In this document: positions 53,234 through 62,322 of the stretch, piece by piece
Layout: each line of letters begins with the position of its first letter
How positions within the stretch are numbered: the first letter of the stretch is position 1
Source of the DNA: CAWIJJ01 sp963836425
GTDB lineage: Bacteria; Acidobacteriota; Terriglobia; Bryobacterales; Bryobacteraceae
Reading direction: 5' to 3'
Assembly (NCBI GenBank): GCA_963836425.1
Contig: CAWIJJ010000022.1
Span: forward strand, 70,174-134,173
DNA length: 64,000 nt
Made by a program: the position numbers and the translations under genes
Notes under the pieces: model-generated
Databases searched by the model: none
What the model saw: only the letters and a program-made list of their open reading frames with translations
What the model was told of the DNA's origin: nothing

Positions 53234-55203
53234 TCCGACATGAGGAAGATCAGCGGGCGGACGTCGTCTTCCGGCGTGTACTCCCAGTACCGCAGCAGAA
53301 TCGTGTACACCAGCATCCCGGTCTCGCCTTCGCCGAGAAGAAAGTAGCGCAGCGCCTGTGTCATGAGTTGTTGCCTGGTGAGGCCCAGGAACAGCGCAAT
53401 GGGATCGATCAATTCGCTGACGTAGGCTATCGTGTTGGCGATCGCGATGGCGCCGGAGATCTCGATCAGGTAATCCGAATCCTCCCTGGTCACCTCCACC
53501 TGGATGGGCGTCAGGAACTCGCTGCGATTGTCTACCAGCGCCACATGAAGAAACGCGACCGGTCCCCGCACCTGGTAGTGCTTGCGTATCTCGGCAGCCT
53601 TGCGCTTACGCGACGCCTCGTCCGCGGTCTTGAGCGGAACCAGGTTCACCTTCTTACCGCAGAGGGCGTCCCAGATTTCCCGCGACTCTCTATCGCAAAA
53701 TGTGACCGCGGAAACCCTCAGTTCGGTGGCGCGGGTATAGCGGCTGATGCCTCCGATCGTCACCGTCAGCAGAATGAATGCCGATGCAATCACGATTCCG
53801 TCCGGACGCTCGATCTCGTTGCCCAGCAATGCGTAAAGAAAGATGGCGGCAATGCCCCAACAATAGAGGCTCCAGAGACGCTTTGCTTCGCGCCACAACG
53901 AGAGAGCGGCGGCGAAGGCCCCGGAGAGCATCAGGCTCAACACGCCGGTTGCATAGGCGCCCGCCTGCGCATCCACGTCCGCATCGAAGAAAAACGTCAC
54001 GATGACCGCCATCGAGAACAGCACCAGGATCATGGGACGCGGAAAAGAGACCCAGAACGGCGCCATGCCGAAGCGCGGAAGGTAGCGCGGAATCAGATGC
54101 ATCAGCCCCACCATGGCCGACGCGCCCGCGAACCACAGGATGAGGATCGTGGAGAAGTCGTACACCGATCCGAACCCGTCGCCCAGGTACTTGTGGGCCA
54201 GAAACGCCACGGCGCGGCCGGCCGCCTCGCCACCTTTGGCGTAGTCCCGCGGAGCGATCAGCAGCGTGGTCACGAAGCTCGAGGCAATCAGCATCACGCT
54301 CATGATCAGCGCGGCGGCAGCCAGCAGTTTGCGCGTGTTCCGCACCCTCACGTGCGGCACTTCGCTTTCGGCGTCTTCGGCGCCGCCGCGGATCAGCGGC
54401 ATCACCGAGACTCCCGTTTCGAATCCGCTCAGGCCCAGCGCGAGGCGCGGGAAGACCAGCGCCGATCCGATGATGATGCTGGTCCAGTCGCCGTGCGCGC
54501 CGAGCGCCGCCCGCCAGTTTGCGAGCAGGCCCGGGTCCGCCGCGATCAGCAGGAAGCAGCGCACCAGAACGACCACGTTCAGCAGCAGGTAGGGAACGGC
54601 AACGAAGGTGGCGAGCCCGATCGCCTCGTTGAAGCCGCGCAGAAATAGCGCCGCCAGGCAGGCCAGCAGAAGGATCGTCACCAGCATTCGCGATTCGCCC
54701 AAAACCGGGTGCAGATACGGATTTTCGATGGCGTGCAGGGCCGCATCCGCGGCCGACAGCGTCATGGTGACCACGAAACCGGTGGCCGCGAACCCCAGCA
54801 GCGCCAGCACCGTCAGTTTGCCGCCCCAGCCGTGAAACAGGTTCTCCAGCATGGCGATGGAGCCCAGTCCGACGAAGGAGCGGCCCGCCACCTGCGCGTA
54901 CATCGGCAGCGCGCAGACCAGCGTGACACCGACCAGCAGCGCCGTGGCCACCGGCGACAGCGCGCCCGCCGCCAGCAGCGCGATGCCGGGTTGGTAGCCC
55001 AGTGTGGAGAAGTAATCGACGCCGGTGAGCCAGAGCACCAGGTACCACGGGTGCGTGGACGGATGTTCTTCCACCGCGTCCAGCCGGTGCCCCCGAAACA
55101 GCCAGCGCGCGAACGGATTCCGGCGCACCTTCGGCTCGTATGGCAGGAGCGGCAGCGAATAACCGCCCGGCTCCTTCTGCTTCCTGCGCTTAAGCTGCGC
55201 CAT
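53230..55203 (-). CDS. APC-superfamily permease (amino acid transporter-like)
   Basis: A protein of about 657 residues. After a basic N-terminus it has about 12 hydrophobic segments, the first at about residue 55 (YLVLWLTGVDYFSTLGYQPGIALLAAGALSP), which resembles the G-x-x-G/N core of APC transporters. A soluble C-terminal domain of about 180 residues follows (VSAVTFCDRESREIWDAL onwards) and is not typical of the simplest amino acid permeases. The substrate is unknown. The ATG at 55203 has a GGTGAG sequence 7 nt upstream; an in-frame TTG 21 nt earlier is possible. Confidence 0.75.
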   Translation of the reverse strand: MAQLKRRKQKEPGGYSLPLLPYEPKVRRNPFARWLFRGHRLDAVEEHPSTHPWYLVLWLTGVDYFSTLGYQPGIALLAAGALSPVATALLVGVTLVCALPMYAQVAGRSFVGLGSIAMLENLFHGWGGKLTVLALLGFAATGFVVTMTLSAADAALHAIENPYLHPVLGESRMLVTILLLACLAALFLRGFNEAIGLATFVAVPYLLLNVVVLVRCFLLIAADPGLLANWRAALGAHGDWTSIIIGSALVFPRLALGLSGFETGVSVMPLIRGGAEDAESEVPHVRVRNTRKLLAAAALIMSVMLIASSFVTTLLIAPRDYAKGGEAAGRAVAFLAHKYLGDGFGSVYDFSTILILWFAGASAMVGLMHLIPRYLPRFGMAPFWVSFPRPMILVLFSMAVIVTFFFDADVDAQAGAYATGVLSLMLSGAFAAALSLWREAKRLWSLYCWGIAAIFLYALLGNEIERPDGIVIASAFILLTVTIGGISRYTRATELRVSAVTFCDRESREIWDALCGKKVNLVPLKTADEASRKRKAAEIRKHYQVRGPVAFLHVALVDNRSEFLTPIQVEVTREDSDYLIEISGAIAIANTIAYVSELIDPIALFLGLTRQQLMTQALRYFLLGEGETGMLVYTILLRYWEYTPEDDVRPLIFLMSD

Positions 55204-55227
55204 TCCTGCGCTCACCCGTTCCAATCT

Positions 55228-56865
55228 TCAGGAGTATACCCCGGGCGCCTCGTGACCCGTCCGCTGCACATACTCGATATACGTGCCGGGATACACCAGG
55301 GGCTTGCGGTCCCGGCCGGTTTCACCGCCCAGTTCCAGCACCCGCGAGCCGAGACCGCGAAGAAACATACGATCGTGCGAAACAAAAATCATCGTGCCCT
55401 GGAATTCTCCGAGCGCCTCCACCAGCATTTGCTTGGTGGCCAGGTCCATGTGGTTTGTGGGCTCGTCCAGCACCAGGAAATTCGGCGGATTGAAAAGCAT
55501 GCGCGCCATGGCGAGACGCGATTTTTCGCCGCCCGAAAGCGCGCGGATGCGTTTGTCCGCGTCCTCACCGCCAAATTGAAAGGCCCCGGCCAGCGTGCGC
55601 AGGGAGCCGATCGTTTCCTGCGGGAAGTCCTGCTGCAGTTGCTCGAACACGGTCAGATCCGCGTCCAGCACTTCCAGGGATTGCTGTGCGAAGTAACCCA
55701 TGTTGAGGCTGGCCCCGAGGCGGAGACTGCCTGAGTCCGGCTGCGATACGCCCGCAATCATCTTAAGCAGCGTGGTCTTTCCCGCCCCGTTCCGGCCCAT
55801 GACGGCCCACCGTTCTCCTCGGCGCACGGTCAGGTCGAAGCCGTCGTAAAGCACGCGCGGGCCGTAGCGCTTGTGCAGGTCTTCGATCACCACCACCTGG
55901 TCGCCCGAGCGCGGCGGCACGCGAAACTCGAACTTCACCACCTGTCGTTTTCGCGGCAGTTCAATCTTCTCGATCTTGTCCAGCGCCTTGATGCGGCTCT
56001 GCACCTGCGCCGCCTTGGCGGCATGCGTCCGGAAGCGGTCGATGAAGCGCTGTTCCTTCGCCAGCATCGCCTGCTGCCGCGCGAAGGCCGCCTGCTGGTT
56101 GGCCTCCCGGATCGCGCGTTCCCGTTCGTAAAAATCGAAATTGCCCGAGTACGCGATGATCTCGCCCGAGTCGATCTCGGCGATGCGCGAAACCGTGCGG
56201 TTCATGAACTCGCGGTCGTGCGACGTCATCAGCAGCGCCCCGGAGAACGATCGCAGAAAGCTTTCCAGCCAGATAATCGATTCGATGTCCAGGTGATTGG
56301 TAGGCTCGTCCATAAGCAGCACATCGGGCCGGCCCAGCAGCACCCGCGCCAGCGCCACGCGCATCTTCCAGCCGCCCGAAAGCGCCCCTACATCGCCGTC
56401 GATCTGGTCGTCCTCAAATCCCAGGCCATGCAGCACTTCCCGCGCCTGCGCTTCAATCCCGTAACCGCCCAGGTGCTCGTATTCCTCCTGCACTTCGCCG
56501 AACCGCGCCAGGATGCGGTCCATCTCGCCGGCGCGCTCCGGGTCTCCGAGCGCGTGCTGCAAGCTCTCGAGCTCGTGATGCAATTCGCCCACGCGGCCGC
56601 TGCCCGCGATGGCTTCGTCCAGCACCGAGCGGCCCTGCATCTCCTCCACGTCCTGCCGGAAGTAGCCGATCGTCAGCCGTTTGGGAACCGAAACGTCGCC
56701 CTCGTCGGGTTCTTCCTCCCCGACCACCATGCGGAACAGAGTCGTCTTCCCCGAGCCGTTTGGCCCGACCAGCCCCACCTTCTCGCCGGGATTCAACTGG
56801 AACGAAGCGTCCACGAAGACAAGCTGGCGGCCGTACTGCTTGTTGATGTTCGAAAAGGAAATCAT
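55228..56865 (-). CDS. ABC-F family ATPase (Uup/EttA-like)
   Basis: A 545-residue protein with two ABC domains in one chain and no membrane segments. Domain 1 has GPNGSGKTT (34-42) and signature LSGGWKMR; domain 2 has GRNGAGKTT and LSGGEKSR. The linker between them (RQQAMLAKEQRFIDRFRTHAAKAAQVQSR) is the ABC-F P-site tRNA interaction motif. Such proteins act on the ribosome, in translation or antibiotic protection, and not in transport. The subfamily cannot be fixed from sequence alone. It lies 24 nt upstream of the permease on the same strand. Confidence 0.93.
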   Translation of the reverse strand: MISFSNINKQYGRQLVFVDASFQLNPGEKVGLVGPNGSGKTTLFRMVVGEEEPDEGDVSVPKRLTIGYFRQDVEEMQGRSVLDEAIAGSGRVGELHHELESLQHALGDPERAGEMDRILARFGEVQEEYEHLGGYGIEAQAREVLHGLGFEDDQIDGDVGALSGGWKMRVALARVLLGRPDVLLMDEPTNHLDIESIIWLESFLRSFSGALLMTSHDREFMNRTVSRIAEIDSGEIIAYSGNFDFYERERAIREANQQAAFARQQAMLAKEQRFIDRFRTHAAKAAQVQSRIKALDKIEKIELPRKRQVVKFEFRVPPRSGDQVVVIEDLHKRYGPRVLYDGFDLTVRRGERWAVMGRNGAGKTTLLKMIAGVSQPDSGSLRLGASLNMGYFAQQSLEVLDADLTVFEQLQQDFPQETIGSLRTLAGAFQFGGEDADKRIRALSGGEKSRLAMARMLFNPPNFLVLDEPTNHMDLATKQMLVEALGEFQGTMIFVSHDRMFLRGLGSRVLELGGETGRDRKPLVYPGTYIEYVQRTGHEAPGVYS

Positions 56866-56908
56866 GTGTGCCGAATGCCGCCGCGCGGCGAAAACGGGAA
56901 GTGCCGGC

Positions 56909-57937
56909 TCAGGGCTTCGGCACCTGCGCGAGCGGAAAATCCACGTACTTGATGCGCTGCCGCCGCCACGTGTAGGTGATGTGCAGGTTGCCGTCGCTGC
57001 CCTGCACCATGGCGGGATAGGAATATTCGCCGGGCTCGGTCTCGAGCGCGTGAAACATCTTCCAGTGCTCGCCGTCCGCGCTTACCGCCAGGTTCAGCGG
57101 CGTGCGTCCGCGATCCGTGTGGTTGTACACCAGCACGAAGCGGCCGTCCTTGAGCCGCACTACGTCCAGGCCCGTGCTCGGGTTGGGCAGGTCGATCGCA
57201 TGCGCCGCCGACCAGGTGACGCCATCGTCCAGCGAGTCGGAAACGCACACGCGCCCGATGGTGGGAGTGGAGCGCGCGAAGAATCGCAGATGCTTGCCCT
57301 CGATCTGCACTACCGCCGGCTGGATGATGCCGTGATTGGCTTCGGGCGACGCACCGGGATTCGGCGGCGGCGCGGCGATCGGCCCGTGCCGCGTCCACGT
57401 CTTCCCGTTATCCGTGCTGCGTTCGATCCACGCCGCCCACGAATGGTAGCTCTCCACCGATGTGCCGCTCACGATGGTGCCGTCTTCCCGCACCAGCGGC
57501 TTGGCGCGGATGGGCCCGTAGAGGCCCGCGGGCAGATGCTCGGCCTCGGACCACGTCTTGCCGTCGTCCCGGCTGAAGCGCCGCCCCGCCGTCCACTGCT
57601 GCGGCGACGGGCCGAATTTGTAGTACAGCCAGAGCAGCTTGTCCGGCGTGCGGAACAGCACCGGGTTCCAGGTGGGGATGTTCGGCTCCCGCACCAGTTC
57701 CACCGGCGCCTGCCACTTGCCCGCTTCGCGGCGCGCGCCCCAGATGGCCACGTCCGGACGGCCCTCGCCCGCGCCCCCGAACCACGCCGCCATGAACTCG
57801 CCCGGCTTCACCTCCACGATGGTGGAAGCGTGGCACGAAGGAGTGGGCATCGGGTCGGCGACAAACTCCGACGTCTGCGCGGAGAGTGCGCCGGCCAGCA
57901 TCGCCGTCAACACGGCAAATCGGGTATGCGAAGTCAT
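56909..57937 (-). CDS. Sialidase-like (BNR/Asp-box) exported hydrolase
   Basis: A 342-residue exported protein with a signal peptide (about 1-20) and a six-bladed propeller. Asp boxes are seen at SRDDGKTW (122-129), STDNGKTW (174-181) and SLDDGVTW (about 235-242). Residues such as RPDVAIW and GPIRAKPLVREDG fit the sialidase group, but the exact activity (exo-alpha-sialidase or another propeller hydrolase) is not proven. The ATG at 57937 begins the signal peptide; the open frame upstream overlaps the divergent MFS gene. The starts of the two genes are 46 nt apart. Confidence 0.8.
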   Translation of the reverse strand: MTSHTRFAVLTAMLAGALSAQTSEFVADPMPTPSCHASTIVEVKPGEFMAAWFGGAGEGRPDVAIWGARREAGKWQAPVELVREPNIPTWNPVLFRTPDKLLWLYYKFGPSPQQWTAGRRFSRDDGKTWSEAEHLPAGLYGPIRAKPLVREDGTIVSGTSVESYHSWAAWIERSTDNGKTWTRHGPIAAPPPNPGASPEANHGIIQPAVVQIEGKHLRFFARSTPTIGRVCVSDSLDDGVTWSAAHAIDLPNPSTGLDVVRLKDGRFVLVYNHTDRGRTPLNLAVSADGEHWKMFHALETEPGEYSYPAMVQGSDGNLHITYTWRRQRIKYVDFPLAQVPKP

Positions 57938-57983
57938 TCGGTTCGACACAGGAGTTAGAATCAGTGTACTCTGACTCGTGATC

Positions 57984-59303
57984 ATGACGCGACGAAGCCC
58001 GCGATACCGCTGGTATGTGGTGGCCATGCTGTGGTTCGTCTGCCTTCTGAATTACGCCGACCGGCAGGCCATCTATTCCGTCTTCCCACTGCTCAAATCC
58101 CAGTTGCAGTTGACCGACGTGCAGCTCGGCTATCTCGCTTCGTCCTTCATGTGGGTCTACGCGCTGAGCGCGCCCTTCGCCGGGCTGCTCAGTGACCGCT
58201 TCTCGCGCAAGAGCCTGATTCTCGGCGGCCTGATCTTCTGGTCGCTGATCACCATCGCTACCGCGCTCGCCACCAGCTACTGGCAACTGCTGCTATTCCG
58301 CGCGCTCGAAGGTCTCGGCGAAGCCTTCTACTTTCCCGCCTCCATGTCCATGTTGAGCGCGTATCACGATTCGCGGACGCGCTCGCGCGCCATGTCGTGG
58401 CACCAGTCGAGCGTCTACGCGGGCACCATTCTGGGGGGAACACTGGCCGGCTATATGGCCGAACAGTACGGCTGGCGCTCCGGCTTCTACATTTTCGGCA
58501 TCAGCGGCGTGATCCTGGGCATCGTGCTGACCCGCTTTCTGGACGAACCGCCCGCCGTCGCCGGCGCCGACGAGTCCGGCCACGGCGCCTTCGACCTCCG
58601 CGACGCCGGCCGCGCCCTGTTCGGCTCCCGCATGCCCGTGGTGCTCATGTTTGCCTTCGTGGGCGCCAACTTCGTGGCCATGATCTTCCTCACCTGGCTG
58701 CCGTCCTACCTGAACCGCATGTTCAATATGCGCCTCGCCATGGCCGGCCTGAGCGCGACCGCCTACCTGCAAATTGCGTCCGTGCTGGGGGTGCTCGCCG
58801 GAGGCGCGCTTGCCGACCGCATGGCCCGCAAGCGCGCCGGCGGCCGTGTCCTGGTGCAGTCCCTCGGACTCCTCCTCGGCGCTCCCTTCCTGTTGCTCAG
58901 CGGCATGACCCTGCACGTGACGGTGCTGCTCTTCTCCATGGTCGGCTTCGGTCTCTTCAAAGGGTTCTACGATGCGAACATCTGGGCGTCCCTGCACGAC
59001 GTGGTTCCGCCCTCGCGCCGCGCCACCGCCGTCGGCGTCACCAACGCGGTGGGCTGGCTCGGAGGCGGCACCGCGCCCGTGGCCGTGGCTTTCGCTTCCG
59101 AACGCATCGGCATGCAGGGCTGCCTCAGCGCAACCTCCGCCATCTACGCCACCATCGGCATCCTCCTGCTGGTGGCCGCCCGCCGCTGGATGCCCGCCGC
59201 GCTACTCGTGGCGAAGGCAGGCGATGGGGTCGATGCGGGTGGCCCGAATGGCGGGCACAACCGAGGCGAGGACCGCGACCGCCAGCAGGGCCGCCGAGTT
59301 TAA
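57984..59303 (+). CDS. MFS transporter (organic-anion or sugar-acid type)
   Basis: A 439-residue, 12-segment transporter. The family motif is seen as GLLSDRFSRKSLILGG (loop 2-3), and RYRWYVVAMLWFVCLLNYADRQ is typical of ACS-type (anion:cation symporter) MFS such as hexuronate carriers. The C-terminal 34 residues are encoded in the overlap with the convergent ADOP gene and may not be conserved. The ATG is chosen over a GTG 6 nt upstream; a TTCGAC-17-TGTACT promoter (57942-57970) ends 7 nt before that GTG, so either may be the start of a leaderless mRNA. Confidence 0.86.
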   Translation: MTRRSPRYRWYVVAMLWFVCLLNYADRQAIYSVFPLLKSQLQLTDVQLGYLASSFMWVYALSAPFAGLLSDRFSRKSLILGGLIFWSLITIATALATSYWQLLLFRALEGLGEAFYFPASMSMLSAYHDSRTRSRAMSWHQSSVYAGTILGGTLAGYMAEQYGWRSGFYIFGISGVILGIVLTRFLDEPPAVAGADESGHGAFDLRDAGRALFGSRMPVVLMFAFVGANFVAMIFLTWLPSYLNRMFNMRLAMAGLSATAYLQIASVLGVLAGGALADRMARKRAGGRVLVQSLGLLLGAPFLLLSGMTLHVTVLLFSMVGFGLFKGFYDANIWASLHDVVPPSRRATAVGVTNAVGWLGGGTAPVAVAFASERIGMQGCLSATSAIYATIGILLLVAARRWMPAALLVAKAGDGVDAGGPNGGHNRGEDRDRQQGRRV

Positions 59304-61589
59304 GATATACGTGAGCGGATCGCCGGCATTTACGCCGAACAGCAGCGACTTCATCACGCGCGTGAGCCCCAGCGCCCCGCCCGCCCCGAGCGCAATTCCG
59401 CAACCCGCCATCAGCACCGCTTCCCCAACAATCAGGCCGAGGACCCTGTGCGGCTCGGCGCCGAGCGCGATTCGCACCCCGATTTCGTGCCTTCGCTGCG
59501 CCACCCCAACGCTCAGCACGCCGTAAATCCCCACCGCCGCCAGCACCAGCGCGAGGCCGGCGAAAATAGCGATCAGTTGCGCGCTGAGCCGCTGCGGCGC
59601 GATGCGGTCCGAAATCACTCGCCGCATCTCCGACATCTGCAGCGGCGGTGCGGCAGGATCCGCCGCGGCGATCGCCCGGCGCACCGCCGGTTCAAGCGCC
59701 ATCGGCGTCCCGTACACGTCCGGATCCGCCCGCAGCGCGGCCGTAATGCGCGCCGCCGGCATTTGCAGAAAATGGAAATAGACCTCGGGCGGAGCCGATT
59801 TGGTGGTCTCTTCCGCGCTCACGTCACCCACCACACCAATCACTTCGAACGAAGGCTCCTTCGGTCCGCCTCCCAGGTGTTTGCCCACCGGATTCAGCCC
59901 CGGCCAGAACCGCCGCACAAACGTCTGGTTCACCAGCGCCACCTTGGTGGCCGCCGCGTCGTCCCGTGCCGTGAATACCCGCCCCGCCAGCAGCGGAATT
60001 CGCATCGTCCGGAAGTAGCCCTCCTCCACCACGTAATTCCACATGGGCGGCAGTTCGCGCGGATCCGCGATCTGCACCCCCTCCGGAAGCCAGATGCCCA
60101 CCCGGTTGTCACCAGTCAGGGGCAGCACCGTGGAGAAACTGGCCGCCTCGACACCCGGAATCGTGCGCAGATGCTCCAGCACGTTTTTCCAATACGCATT
60201 GCATTGCAGCGGCGATGTGAAGGTGCTGCGCGGCGGCGTCACCTGCACCGCCAGCAGGTTATCCGTGCGGAAACCCGGCGCCACGTCGCGCAGATAGAAG
60301 AAGGTGTGGATGAGCAGGCTGGCGCCGATTGCCAGCATGAGGGCGAGGGCCGTCTCCGCCACCACCAGCGCGTTCCACGCCCGCCGCCGGCCGGGCGATA
60401 GCGACTGCCCGCCTTCGCGAAGTGTGCCGAACAAATCGCCGCGCAGGATGGCCACTGCCGGAACCGCTCCGAACAGAAATCCCGTCGCGATCGACACCGC
60501 CATCGTGAACGCCAGCACCGTTCCGTCTACGGAAACCTGTTCGAGCAGTCCCGGCAGCCGTTCGTGCGCCAGCAGCGGCACTGCCCGCACCGCCGCCGCG
60601 GCTACCAGCAGGCCGCACAATCCGCCGGTCACGGAGAGCACGCCGCTCTCGGTCAGCAACTGCCGCAGCAACCGGCCCTTCTCCGCGCCCAGCGCCGCCC
60701 GCGTGGCGATCTCTTTACGCCGGGCCCCCGCGCGCGCCAGCAACAGCGTGGCCGTATTCGCGCATGAAATCAGCAGCACCAGGCCCACCGCGCCCAGCAG
60801 CACCCACAGGCTCAGCCGCACGTTGCGTACCTGGAAATCGCGCATCATCCAGACGCGCTGCCGCCATCCGAGCGGGCTGGGCGGCCGGTTCCGCGAGAGC
60901 GCGTCCAGTTCTCCCTGCGCCTGCGCCAGTGTGACTCCCGGCTTGAGCCGCGCGTAAATATTCGCCGGCAGATACTCGCGCGCCGACTGCCGCGCCCCCA
61001 GCGACGAATACACATCGGCGGGCCGCCCGTCCACGTGGAAGCCCCGCGGCACTACTCCTACGACCGTGTACGGCTCGCCATTCACCACCACGCTCGCGCC
61101 GGGCGCCCCGCTATTCAACCGGCCCCGCCAGAAATCGTAGGAGACCAGCGCCACTTTCGGCGACCCGGGCTGGTCCTCCTCCTTCAGAAAGTTGCGGCCC
61201 ACCACCGGCCGCACGCCCATTGCCGGCAGAAAACTGGCGCTCACCCGCCAGAAGCGGATCGTCGTATCGCCGTTCCCCAGTGTGGCCGTGCCGGTAACCG
61301 CCGCCGCGACCGACTCGTAGCTGGAGGTGGTGCGTTCGGCATCCGCGTAGAAATTGACGTTCGGCTGCGCCCCCGTCACCCGCAATTTTTCGCTCACCAG
61401 CGCGATTGAAACCAGCCGGTCCACGTTCTCCACCGGCAGCGGCCGCAGGAGCACGGCGTAAACCACGCTGAAGATGGCGGAGTTCGCGCCGGTACCGAGT
61501 GCGAGCGCCAGAACGGCAACGGCAGTAACAGCCGGATGGGCGAAAAGCATCCGGAATGCGTACCGGATGTCGCGAAACAGAGTCTGCAT
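59202..61589 (-). CDS. ADOP-type MacB/FtsX permease (intact)
   Basis: A 795-residue permease made of two MacB_PCD-FtsX units in tandem. The first starts with MQTLFRDIRYAFRML and the first helix AVLALALGTGANSAIFS; the second begins at about residue 400. No ATPase partner and no PadR gene adjoin it. The ATG at 61589 has AGG 6 nt upstream; one 15 nt earlier is less likely. It lacks the long N-terminal ADOP domain seen in the broken copy. It follows the barrel-like gene by 42 nt on the same strand, and its 3' end overlaps the MFS gene by 102 nt. Confidence 0.87.
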   Translation of the reverse strand: MQTLFRDIRYAFRMLFAHPAVTAVAVLALALGTGANSAIFSVVYAVLLRPLPVENVDRLVSIALVSEKLRVTGAQPNVNFYADAERTTSSYESVAAAVTGTATLGNGDTTIRFWRVSASFLPAMGVRPVVGRNFLKEEDQPGSPKVALVSYDFWRGRLNSGAPGASVVVNGEPYTVVGVVPRGFHVDGRPADVYSSLGARQSAREYLPANIYARLKPGVTLAQAQGELDALSRNRPPSPLGWRQRVWMMRDFQVRNVRLSLWVLLGAVGLVLLISCANTATLLLARAGARRKEIATRAALGAEKGRLLRQLLTESGVLSVTGGLCGLLVAAAAVRAVPLLAHERLPGLLEQVSVDGTVLAFTMAVSIATGFLFGAVPAVAILRGDLFGTLREGGQSLSPGRRRAWNALVVAETALALMLAIGASLLIHTFFYLRDVAPGFRTDNLLAVQVTPPRSTFTSPLQCNAYWKNVLEHLRTIPGVEAASFSTVLPLTGDNRVGIWLPEGVQIADPRELPPMWNYVVEEGYFRTMRIPLLAGRVFTARDDAAATKVALVNQTFVRRFWPGLNPVGKHLGGGPKEPSFEVIGVVGDVSAEETTKSAPPEVYFHFLQMPAARITAALRADPDVYGTPMALEPAVRRAIAAADPAAPPLQMSEMRRVISDRIAPQRLSAQLIAIFAGLALVLAAVGIYGVLSVGVAQRRHEIGVRIALGAEPHRVLGLIVGEAVLMAGCGIALGAGGALGLTRVMKSLLFGVNAGDPLTYILNSAALLAVAVLASVVPAIRATRIDPIACLRHE

Positions 61590-61631
61590 GGGTCGCCTGA
61601 ACATTGGAAACCAATGCGGCCTCGAAGTTTC

Positions 61632-62144
61632 CTAAAAACGATACCCAAGTCCGATTTCGACGCCGGTATCCGGCGCCAGGAACGAAGGGATCGCGAACAG
61701 TTCGGCCCGGACCAGCAGCCGTCCGGCGGACGCTACGAAACCCGTTCTCAGCGGAATCGTCCATCCGTGCCCGCTACCTTCGAACCGCCCGGTAGGTCCT
61801 TCGAAGAAGCTGGTTTCGATGCGTGCGCCAATTCCGGCACCCCCGAACCAGTACAGCCCGTCGCTCCCCCGCCGGTAAACGATGGCGGGGCTGAGCAGCG
61901 TGCGCCGCGTGCCGAAAGCGAAGTCGGCAGCCGGCTGCCGCCTCGTGCGGATGTGCTGGATCTCGACGTCGGCCGCCCACCGGTGTGCAAACGGAACATG
62001 CACCGCACCGCCGTAAACCGCCCCGTTGCCCACCGAACCCTCGTCGTCGTGGGCCACGCCGTAGCCGATGGTTCCGAATACTTCCGGCCGCCTGGGTTGG
62101 GCACCCAGCGGCAGCGCGAGTAGCAGAAAGAATAGGAACTTCAT
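61632..62144 (-). CDS. Small outer-membrane beta-barrel-like protein
   Basis: A 170-residue exported protein. The signal peptide (MKFLFFLLLALPLGAQ) is followed by alternating strands with aromatic and small residues (FGTIGYGVAH, VYGGAVHVPF, LYWFGGAGIGARIE) and a C-terminal Phe (GLGYRF), the pattern of small OmpA/OmpX-like barrels. No specific family is assigned. The ATG at 62144 has CTGGAAGC upstream; a longer frame reaching 62390 lacks a signal peptide and is rejected. It is upstream of the ADOP gene by 42 nt. Confidence 0.72.
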   Translation of the reverse strand: MKFLFFLLLALPLGAQPRRPEVFGTIGYGVAHDDEGSVGNGAVYGGAVHVPFAHRWAADVEIQHIRTRRQPAADFAFGTRRTLLSPAIVYRRGSDGLYWFGGAGIGARIETSFFEGPTGRFEGSGHGWTIPLRTGFVASAGRLLVRAELFAIPSFLAPDTGVEIGLGYRF

Positions 62145-62284
62145 GCTTCCAGAGTGGCGGCCGGCCACCCCCGCCTTGTCACCGGCGGGCAAGAAGTTTG
62201 TCCCGAAATTGTCTTGCCCCAGCAGGTCGCAATGATTGGATGCCGCGCGAAGGGCCGGTGAAGTGTGGCCGTGGGGCGCGGGGT

Positions 62285-62314
62285 TTGGGGACACCGCGGT
62301 TCCCGCCGTAGAAT
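62285..62314 (+). promoter_or_regulatory. Possible promoter of the sulfatase gene
   Basis: TTGGGG (62285-62290), 18-nt spacer, TAGAAT (62309-62314). The -10 box ends 8 nt before the ATG, as for the polygalacturonase gene, which predicts a near-leaderless mRNA. The -35 box is imperfect. Confidence 0.45.
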
Positions 62315-62322
62315 GGAGACCA

